Source: Monocercomonoides exilis (Eukaryota > Preaxostyla > Oxymonadida > Polymastigidae). Taken from it: a stretch of 64,000 nt of DNA. The first letter of the stretch is position 1, and each line of letters opens with the position of its first letter. Shown in pieces: positions 55,658 through 64,000 of this stretch. Location of the stretch: assembly GCA_001643675.2 (NCBI GenBank), contig LSRY02000055.1:250501-314500 (forward strand), written 5' to 3'. The notes under the pieces were generated by a model. That model made no database searches. It had not been told where the DNA came from and saw only the letters and a list, made by a program, of their open reading frames with translations. Position numbers and translations under genes: made by a program.

Positions 55658-57100
55658 TCACAGAAATATTCCATTCAATAACTCCTTCTCTTCCTTTCAC
55701 CTCTTAGAAAAATATCGCAAAACATCCAAACAAGCTTGAATTCACATTTTTCTATTTCTTCTGCCCCTTCTGATTGGAATGCTTTCCCCGAAATATCCTC
55801 TTTGGATGGTCATTTTCCGCCTTCTTTCCTTATTCCAAGTGCAATGCATTGCCATTGAATATTCTTGCAAAAATTCTATTTTTATATTAAAAAAATAACA
55901 TACGAAAAATTGAAAAAAAGAATATTAATAAAAATGCAAGCCAATACCTTTCAAATTATCCATTTTTCGGAGACTATTTTTCTTTTCCCCTCTTTCCACA
56001 AATTTCTCCCTTCTCCCAAAAGAACAGATCTACCCTTTCTCTGCTTCTCATATGCTCCCTAAAATTGTTTGTTTCCAATCTTCGGTTCTGCTTCCAGAAG
56101 AAAAGCTCAACCAGCTCCGTTCAATAAAAAATTTGAAGAGATACGAGCATTCCATCTGAGGAGTCCCTTCCCATCCCCTGCCCAAATCGTCTCCGCCTTC
56201 TTCTCACCATTTCCTCCAAAATATCAACTCCCCTCCACCAAATGTCGCAACCCCTTCGCCCAAATCCCTTTTCCCTCACTTCCTGCATCTCCTTCTCCCA
56301 TCATCCTTCTCCTAATCAAAAAATATATACTTCATTTCTTTGTATGTCTCTAGCGCAAAACACCCTCTCATGGTAAACCCTTCATATCGCCCCATTCCTG
56401 TCGCACCTCTGCCTCCACACCACCAATGCAAAGCGCCAGCGCTGATGTTCCTTCTTCCCGTCTTCCTCCACCTCCACCTCCATCCCTTGCCCTTCAAATA
56501 CCTGGCGCGTCCAAAGGGTCCATCCAATAATTTATATAAAAATATGAAAAAATTTTTCTTCACTTTTTTTCTTCAACCCCACTTCCCTTTCTTATCAAAC
56601 ATACATCCGCAAAAACTCTTCTCTTTGTTCCGCCTCATATGAACCCTCCTCTCTCTCCCTGCATTTGAAAAATAACATCTTCCCCCATATCTCTCCATCT
56701 CGAATCCTCCCCTCCGATAAATATATTCCATTCACTCTACCCATCTTCTGCCCTTCTTGTTTCCCCCTCTTATCCCACCTCCTCCACATTAAATTCCTTT
56801 TCTCAAATAATTAACACTGCCTAAACACCTTCCAACTCACAAAAATCGAAAAAACAACCCCTCAAAACTCCATCCCTATCCATCTCCCAAACATCCATTT
56901 TGCCTCTTAAACCTCCCAAAAACACCTCTTTTCCACAATAAATATTCTTTTATCGCTCCTTTCCCCTTCGTAACCCTGTTTCCTCCAAAAACTCAGCTCC
57001 ATCACCCCACACCATAAATCCATCCCTTTGTTATCGCATTGTCTTCATATGCCCATTCAGCAACGACACATCGAGTTGTGCTCCTTTTCTTTTGTGGCTC
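55658..57100. other. Pyrimidine-rich module upstream of gene F2
   Basis: Mirror of 48846-50303, including the leader and the intron-like segment (about 55876-55948). Differences include one or two lost T in runs near 55965-55995. No gene supported. Confidence 0.4.
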
Positions 57101-57109
57101 TTATTCGTT

Positions 57110-58031
57110 ATGGAACATGATCAAGAAATGCCAAATGCTCAGAAACTGTCAACGGAGTGAGTCTCCGAAGCTAAAGCAAAGGCAGGTTGACCAAGTGAAA
57201 TATTTCCAGTGAAAAGGAGGATACTACAAAAACGATATTTCTTTGATGGAAGATGAAATTGTGCGTTTTGATTGATGAATGGCTGGGGAGCAACAATATT
57301 TTCGATGGAAATGAAGAATTTTCAATGTATGTATTTTAAATTGTTCTATTTGTTGTGAAGATATTTCCATCCGTATCCTCTCCAAAGTGGTGATTCAGAC
57401 GATTTATTAAAAATGGACAATTTATTCCATGCAGAGGAGAACAGCGAGGAAGCGAGCTAAATGTTATCTTACAAATATATTAGAGCCAGAATGTATTTTA
57501 TCATAAATGTTTATGCAACTTTTTATGGACTCAACATGTGGCATATGGAAATACGATGAAAAATGAATTCTGATGGAGCGGAAATCAACAGGGTTGGAAG
57601 ATATCCAAAGCTAAAAAAGGAAGAATGATCAATCTCTATGAAAAGGGAACGTTTTTTAATGAGGGTGGGATTTTTTCAGAAAAAGCATTGTTGGAGAGAT
57701 TGGGGCCGATGACTGAAACAGAGATTAGCAGCAGTTGGGACAGAACAAGGAGCATTTCTTGGAATAAGAAGGGCAAGACATTGATTTTATGGATTGAGGG
57801 GAGCGATGGAACAGCATTTGATTGCTTGACTTGAGAGGCGAAAATACGAGGAAAACAGGCGGCTTAGCGTTATACAGGCAGCTGGAGGCAAATTACAGGC
57901 AAAATGGATTTGAGTCATTTAACCTTTGTCTTCAGCCTTCTATCATCGAAGGGTTGTCCACAAGAACAGAGAACGAGGCTGCGATGCTGAGAATATCTTC
58001 TGTCAGAAGATATACAGTATTCAAACTTGAA
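57110..58031 (+). pseudogene. Unknown gene relic R, copy 4
   Basis: The best-preserved copy. It has the MEHDQEMPNAQKLSTE start then a TGA, SGDSDDLLKMDNLFHAEENS near 57390-57450, and an open stretch 57625-57834 (MINLYEKGTFFNEGG through GKTLILWIEGSDGTAFDCLT). An overlapping second frame, 57822-58193, contains ALYRQLEANYRQNGFESF and RISSVRRYTVFKLENN. It may be a gene broken into exons or a multi-frameshift relic; family unknown. Confidence 0.45.
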
Positions 58032-58199
58032 AATAACTTCGCCTTCTTCGCCTTCTTTACCTTCTTCTCCATCTTCGCCTTCTTCTCCTTCTTCATCCTC
58101 ATCTTCATCTCCTTCATCTACTTCATTGCTATCATCGAATTCTTCTCCATCATTTTTTTCATATGCACCTCCTTGACAAATGAAATTACATAAATTTCA

Positions 58200-58343
58200 T
58201 CCTACTTGTCCATTATCATATTCGTCTTTATCTTCTTCGCCTTCATCTCCTTCATCGCCTTCCTCGTCTTCTTCGCCTTCATCTCCTTCATCATCTTCTT
58301 CTTCTTATTCTTCTTCTTATTCTTATTCTTCTTCATCTTCATC

Positions 58344-58382
<39 letters not shown>

Positions 58383-58462
58383 TTCTTCTTCTTCTTCTTC
58401 TTTTTCTTCTTTTTCTTCTTCTTCTTCTTCTTCTTCTTCTTCTTCTTCTTCTTCTTTATCTT
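58200..58462. repeat. (TTC)n-(ATC)n triplet tract
   Basis: Mirror of 47500-47760 with one extra triplet. The Ser-, Phe/Ile- and Leu-rich ORFs here are repeat translations. Confidence 0.85.
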
Positions 58463-59365
58463 CTTCGTCTTCTCCACCTTCTCCGCCTTTTCGAAAGATT
58501 CGAATAAAAGAGGATATTCCGATGAGTGCAGTTCCGAGGATTGGAAGTGAGCTAGTTTTTGGAAGCAGAACAGAATCGATTTCATTGGCAATGAAACAGG
58601 CAGCAGAAGCAAAAAAGGCGAGTTTTGTTGGCAGAAAAGAACAATAATTTGAGAGGCTCAAGAAGAAGAAGAAAGTGTGTGAAGATTGGCAATAAATATA
58701 TTTTTAGAGTTTGTTTTATATTATTTTTTTTTCTCAAATTTTTCACATATTTATTTTTTTTATTTTTTTGAGGGATTAAGATTTATGGAAGGATGCTTTC
58801 AGGCAACGAATGAACATGGGAAAAAGAGCACGTTGGATGCTTTTGAGAAATCAGGCAATGACAAAAAATTTGAGAATATTGAAGAATGAGCCAGAGGTGT
58901 TAACTGAAATGAATGGAAGAGGAGACCTTTGAAGATTTGTGCAGCGATTTGAAAAAGAAGAAGGGGAAGCGACGGAAAAGAGTAATCGGAAAATTGAGGA
59001 AATGGCTGAAGAAGAAATGTGACAGGAAGTCAAGATGGAAATGAAGATGAAGAAAAGGAAGAAGAATGCAAAAAGAAAAAGGTACTGGTTTGTGATATTT
59101 TTAATATCAATTTTATGTATTTTTATATTTTTATTTTCAATGATGACAGGGACTTTTGCATGAATATTCAAAAGGGATGAATGCGAATGGAATATGGAAA
59201 GAAGGAAGAAAACGGAAACAGAAGGAAAAAAAAGAGATGTGTGGAAGCCATGATGATCAGAAGGGGAAGAAGAAGCAGAAAAAATGATACAACTATATTG
59301 AGATATTTTTGGCATGGTGCTAAGAGGCAAGGGAAAGAGAAGGATGCACAGAAGGAAGTGTTTCA
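58463..59365. other. Upstream region of E2 with intron-like segments
   Basis: AT-rich segments 58709-58772 (GTTTGT to TTGAG) and 59082-59149 (68 nt, GTACTG to GACAG) separate purine-rich blocks. The second is followed by GGACTTTTGCATGAATATTC. If these are real introns, E2 may have upstream exons; the only frame entering E2 is open for about 17 codons after a TAA. Confidence 0.4.
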
Positions 59366-60826
59366 GTGAGCGAATCACACTTTTCCTATTTTTTCCAATT
59401 TTTCTCATCGCCTTCCATTCCCCTAATATCCCTCTCACATCTGACATTTTTCAACACCTCAACAGCAAATGAGGCATGTTTGCCTTTAACGACTATGTCA
59501 ACCCAAACCACATGTCCGATGAGCAGTTGCTCCTTTTCATCAGTTTGCGATATGTATGATGGTGGGATTGTTCATTCCCTCAACAATCCCTATGCCTCTT
59601 TGTCTGTTTCAAATACATCATTCGTTGGGTGTTGTCGGACAAGAAACGTTGAATGCATTGGAACTGCAGATAGAAAGTTGACTCCTGGGAGACAGAATGA
59701 AACATTCAACGGAGCTAATACATTCACTTGGTGTGAATGGGATGGTTCGAGAACAACAGGAGAAAATGATTCTGTTTCAGATGGAAAATCGAGTGGCGGG
59801 GCTATCTGCATGTTCAGTCAATCATCTGCCTCTGTGTCTGTTTCTCATTGCACTTTCAGCAACTGCTATGCTCATTATGCAGGCGGCGGAATAAATTGCT
59901 ACAATATTAAGTCTGTTGAGATTGTGAATAACACATTTGATTCATGCACTGCGCAAAGTTATCGAGGGGGTGGAATGTTCATTTTGACGATTTCATCGTG
60001 TGTTCGGATCAGCGGATGTGAATTCAAGGATTGCAAAGCAGTTAATTATGGAGGAGGACTTTATCTTGATAATTTTAATGTTTCAGGAACAGGATGCATT
60101 CCAACAGAAAATGAGGGAGGAGAGAGTGCGTGCGTGTTTGACTGCTGTTTCACATCATGTTCGGTTACAAATAATTTTGGTGGAGGCATGTATTGCGCTA
60201 CTGTTCCAGCTGCATTCAAAATGAGGAGCATTCAGTTCATTTCTTGCTCTGCAACTGCATATGGTGGAGGAATGAGATTGTATCCATACAGACAAACCGC
60301 ACCCGATGATGGAATCTATTGTTATTTCCTTTTTTTCCACGAGTGCAAATGTTCTAACAACCCATCTTACGGCCATGATGTAATGTATCATGATCACTAC
60401 AGTGTCTTTTTATCTTCTAATAATCCGTTCTATGAATGTTACACCACAAATGCAGATGAGAAGAGAGTGTGCTACGGATATGATTATACGGATTCCAAGG
60501 GTTGGTCGTTCTATCACACAGAAAAGTGGGATTGGCTGAAGAGAGGGATTCTCAATCGATTTGTGGCAGTGAGTGGTGGTGGCGAAGACGATCTGTGTGG
60601 ATTGGATGAGTCAAGTGCATGCCGAACCATCGGTGTTGCAGTTGAAAAGAGCGTGATCCAGGTGAGCCTGTCAGTCACGCTGCTGGAAGGGGATCACATA
60701 AGCGAGACAACAACGATTGATATTGGAGAAAAGAAGATTTCAGTCATTGGGAAAGAAAGGACGGAGAGTTTGATTGGAACAGGAGCACTTTCATCATCAT
60801 CTTCTTCCTCATCATTTTCATCATGA
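59366..60826 (+). CDS. Beta-helix repeat protein cassette E2 (no signal peptide)
   Basis: 486 codons as an intact frame starting at a GTG; the frame is open a little further upstream to a TAA and encodes EGSVSVSESHFS, aligning with about residue 145 of A1. Repeats include GGAICMFSQSS, GGGINC, GGGMFIL, GGGLYL, GGGMYC and FLFFHECKC. The conserved block is the variant type (RFVAVSGGGEDDLCGLDES, VSLSVTLLEGDHISETTT), closer to A2 than to B, C, D or F. It ends in a Ser-rich run after SLIGTGAL, at the same break as B and A2. It is the intact partner of E1. Confidence 0.62.
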   Translation: MSESHFSYFFQFFSSPSIPLISLSHLTFFNTSTANEACLPLTTMSTQTTCPMSSCSFSSVCDMYDGGIVHSLNNPYASLSVSNTSFVGCCRTRNVECIGTADRKLTPGRQNETFNGANTFTWCEWDGSRTTGENDSVSDGKSSGGAICMFSQSSASVSVSHCTFSNCYAHYAGGGINCYNIKSVEIVNNTFDSCTAQSYRGGGMFILTISSCVRISGCEFKDCKAVNYGGGLYLDNFNVSGTGCIPTENEGGESACVFDCCFTSCSVTNNFGGGMYCATVPAAFKMRSIQFISCSATAYGGGMRLYPYRQTAPDDGIYCYFLFFHECKCSNNPSYGHDVMYHDHYSVFLSSNNPFYECYTTNADEKRVCYGYDYTDSKGWSFYHTEKWDWLKRGILNRFVAVSGGGEDDLCGLDESSACRTIGVAVEKSVIQVSLSVTLLEGDHISETTTIDIGEKKISVIGKERTESLIGTGALSSSSSSSSFSS

Positions 60827-61080
60827 ACTTCTCCCTATTTATTATTTATCCTCGAGAAAAAGTGATTCAACAGCTTCAATTCTTTTCATAACAATTTTAA
60901 ATCTTCAAGAATCTTATTTTCAATATCTCTTCTCTTGTTATTTTTTCCGAACAGATATTTGAGATAACGAAGAAGGAGGAGCAGTAAGACAGAATCAGAG
61001 CATTTGTTGATACTTCAAATTGTGAAGGCAGTGCTAAATGCGTATTTATCATCACAAACTTTTTCATCATAACTTTTTTA
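60827..61080 (+). pseudogene. Relic Q after E2, decayed
   Basis: Mirror of the relic after E1: IFEITKKEEQ, stop, DRIRAFVDTSNCEGSAK, with earlier stops. Confidence 0.4.
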
Positions 61081-61804
61081 TCATAACCTTTTTGTCAAAC
61101 ATTAGCTAAAATACTTTTTTTGGTCTTCATCATCATCGTCTTCGTCTTCGTCTTCGTCTTCATGTGCTTTGTCAATATTTATATTTTTGTTATTGGAATT
61201 ATTCTAATGGAAGTTGAGCAGAGGATTAGTAATAAGCAATATTTTTTGAGCAGAAGGGAAGTGATGATAATGGCAATAAGATAGACAGCGGAGGCAGATC
61301 AGCTGGATGTTGTTGGCAGAAAGTAACAATACTTGGAGAAGGAGAGAATTAGGAAAGTGAAAATGTGTGAAGAGTTGACATATTTAATGCAAAGGTTTGG
61401 TTCTTGTATTATTTTATTAATATTTTTTTTTCAATATTTCTAATATTATATTTACGAAGTTGGAGTCATTGCAAGAATATTGAATGCAAATGTTTCAATG
61501 CCAATGCATGGATATGGAATGAGGAGAGATGGCTTTTGAAGAGAATCTGGAATGGAAAAAAGGAGGCGATTGCAACAGCCAAAAAGGGATGTGGGGAAAA
61601 ACAGACGACAAATAGCATTGGAGATCCGTTTGCATTTGGTGGAACTGAAGGAAAAAGATACTTTTCTTTTGGGGATATGCATTTCAGAAGCAGGAGAAGA
61701 TGCAGGAAAAGGGAGCTCAGGCTCATTTGAATCTTGATGAATAACTCGTTGAGAGGCATAGTAGGCTTATGGAAAATGAGAGAGGGAAAGGAAATGTTCG
61801 GTGA
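61081..61804. other. Spacer between E2 and D2
   Basis: Contains TCTTCG repeats near 61127-61160, an intron-like segment at 61395-61459 (GTTTGG to CGAAG) and the leader with GCAAGAATATTGAATG. The short ORFs are not convincing. Confidence 0.4.
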
Positions 61805-63386
61805 GTGAATCAAGCCCTATTTCTTTCAACTCCCTCAATGCTCCTTGTTTCCTCCTCACAACTCACATTTTTCAACGTCTCAACAGCAAATGATGCATGT
61901 TCACCTCCAACCACAATGTCAACCCAAACATCATGTTTTATGAGTAGCTGCTCATTCTCATCAGTATGTGATGCATATGATGGAGGGATTGTTCATTCCC
62001 TCAACAATCCCTATGCCTCTTTGTCTGTTTCAAACACCTCATTCGTTGGATGTTGTCGGACAAGAAACGTTGAATGCATTGGAACTGCAGATAGAAAGTT
62101 GACTCCAGAGAGGCAAAACACAACAGATAATGGAGCAAATTCATTCACTTGGTGCGAGTGGAACGGATCGAAGACAACAGGAGAAAGCGATTCTGTTTCA
62201 GATGGAAAATCGAGTGGCGGGGCTATCTGCATGTACAACAAGGGAAATGGAGAACTTTCAGTTTCGAATTGTCTGTTTAATAACTGTTTTGCATACAGCC
62301 GTGGGGGTGGGATTATGTGTCATACAATCAAGACTGTGCATATCGAAAATAATGTGTTCAATGCCTGTACAGCACAAAATCAATATGGAGGAGGAATGTA
62401 TATCAGCTCTGTTTCAACATGTGCTCGGATCAGCGGTTGTGATTTCCAGAATTGTAAAGCTAGTGGCTTAGGAGGTGGACTTCTTTTTGAAAATTTTCAG
62501 GTTTCAGAAACAGGATGCATTGGAGAAGAAATAGGAGAAGGGGAGAGTGCGTGTGTGTTTGACTGCTGTTTCACTTCATGCTCTGTTGCAAATACTGCTG
62601 GTGGGGGCATGCTTTGTCAATATGTTCCTGTTTTATTGAAAATGAGGAGCATTCAGTTCATTTCATGTTCAGCATTAAGAGAAGGCGGAGGATTGTTCTT
62701 CAAGCCAGAAAAAACAGAAAAGCCCAGCAATGGAACTTATTGCTATTTTTTGTTCTTTCACGAATGCAGATGCAGAGATGCAACTAATCCATACGGGCAT
62801 GATGTTGAGTATGTCGATACATACAATCTGTATTTGGGTTCAGGAAATCCGTTTCATGAATGCTACACCACAAACACAAACGATAAGAGGATCTGCTTTG
62901 CATACAATTATGCTGATGCAGGTGCCTGGACATTTGATCAAACATCAAAAAAAGGATTGGCTGAAGGACAAGACGATATTAGTTTCTGTGAATGGGAATG
63001 ATCTGAATGAGCTATGCGGGTCAAATGAGTCAAATCCGTGTCTGACAGTGAAGAAAGCGTTTGAGATGTGTGAGGTGCAGATTAGCTTGACAATCACTCT
63101 GATGGAAGGGGATCATCAAAGCGAGGCAACAACAATTGAGATTGGGTCAAAGAAGATTTCGGTCATTGGGAGAGGAAGGGAAACAAGTTCGATTGGAACA
63201 GGAGCACTTTCATCACCATCAGCAGCAGGAGCGTTGTTCAGTGTGTCAACAGGAAGCCTTGGCTTATTGCACATGAAGGTTGACTGCAACTCAAATGCAA
63301 ATCCTTCTTCGCCGAGTGTGGCTGTGGTGCCTGATAAAAGTGGGACATTTCCACTTTATTCAAGAAGCAAGTTAGTCATATTATAA
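61805..63386 (+). pseudogene. Beta-helix repeat cassette D2, frameshifted
   Basis: Open segments 61805-63001 and 62730-63386 together match intact D1. The break is near 62954: seven A where D1 has six (near 43016), just before the KDWLKDKTILVSVNG region. As printed, the first frame ends early in an unrelated tail. A homopolymer error is possible. Confidence 0.6.
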
Positions 63387-64000
63387 ATGGAGAAAAATAT
63401 TAAATTAAAAAATTTACAATTTTATTACAAAAACGATTTGATTTGCAAATTTTTGTTATTTAAATATTTGGAGTTTTGTTTTCAAATGCATATTGTTTTC
63501 ATTTCATTTTGATTTTTATGGATTTTTTGTATGATGAAAAAAAGAAATAATTTTTCAAAAATTCAAATATTTATTATTTTTAAGAATAAATGAAAAAGGA
63601 AGGAAAGAAGAAAAAACCTATTCAGTGCCATTTTTTGAGTTCAAGAAAAGAGAAAAAATTGTTGAAAAGAAATATCCCAAGTTGTTCTTTTTTTATGAAT
63701 TTTTCATCATCTTGTGAATATTACACATAGGTATAAGAATTTCATACTTTGACAATTATTCTTGTTCATCTTCAACAGAATTGTCTTATTTCTTGAATTA
63801 TTGTTTTCATCATTGTCTTTATAACTCATTTGTTTGCTTGTTTTATTGAATTTTCAAATGTGATCTTTCATTCCTTTTTTATCAAAGAAGAGATATTTGA
63901 AAAAATTATTTCTATTTTCGATTACAAATAATAAATGAATTGGTTTGATTCTTGTTTCTTATATTTTTTTAACAAGTGAATTCAAAGAAGGATTAAAATA
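63387..64000. other. AT-rich DNA 3' of D2
   Basis: Mirror of 41957-42569. Nothing coding is seen. Confidence 0.6.

Larger units (their letters stand above)
53036..64000. repeat. Right arm of giant inverted repeat 2 (cut by window end)
   Basis: Mirror of 41957-52924. The last bases of the window (AACAAGTGAATTCAAAGAAG) are the reverse complement of 41957-41995 sequence, so the repeat continues past the edge. Confidence 0.93.

Overview
This is AT-rich DNA from a eukaryotic nucleus. It uses the standard genetic code, has very short GT-AG introns (50-75 nt in the best-modelled gene), and is rich in decayed cut-and-paste transposons. It also carries a large family of secreted-type, Cys/Gly-rich right-handed beta-helix proteins. 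Together these suggest an anaerobic metamonad protist, most likely an oxymonad or relative (Preaxostyla). That placement is my inference; no rRNA or core housekeeping gene is present to confirm it.

Layout. 1-2.9 kb: decayed Lys/Glu-rich, coiled-coil-like coding remnants. 3.5-7.4 kb: a five-exon gene whose product places a ubiquitin-specific-protease (USP/UCH) domain inside a transposase-like protein. 7.4-15 kb: AT-rich DNA with a hairpin-rich GC island (possible ncRNA), a broken Merlin/ISXO2-type transposase, a foldback repeat, a MITE and a broken DDE_1 (pogo/Tigger-type) transposase.

15-37.5 kb: a first giant inverted repeat (centre about 26.72 kb). From each end inward it carries beta-helix genes A, B and C. 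The inner 5 kb of each arm is nearly identical; the outer arms are mosaic. 37.5-42 kb: mostly non-coding. 42-64 kb: a second, nearly perfect inverted repeat (centre about 52.98 kb, with a spacer of about 110 bp) that runs off the right edge of the window. It carries beta-helix genes D, E and F on each arm.

The twelve beta-helix copies are not independent genes. Only the two A copies have a signal peptide. B-F all begin near the same internal point, and all copies except A1 stop early at a few recurrent 3' points. Blocks of sequence are shared between members in patchwork fashion, and one locus (B2) joins a B-type 3' part to an F-type 5' part and flank. Three copies have single-base homopolymer indels that break the frame while the opposite arm is intact. 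The arrangement looks like a palindrome-housed archive of surface or secreted protein cassettes kept similar, and reshuffled, by gene conversion. The structure is visible in the sequence; the biological role is a hypothesis.
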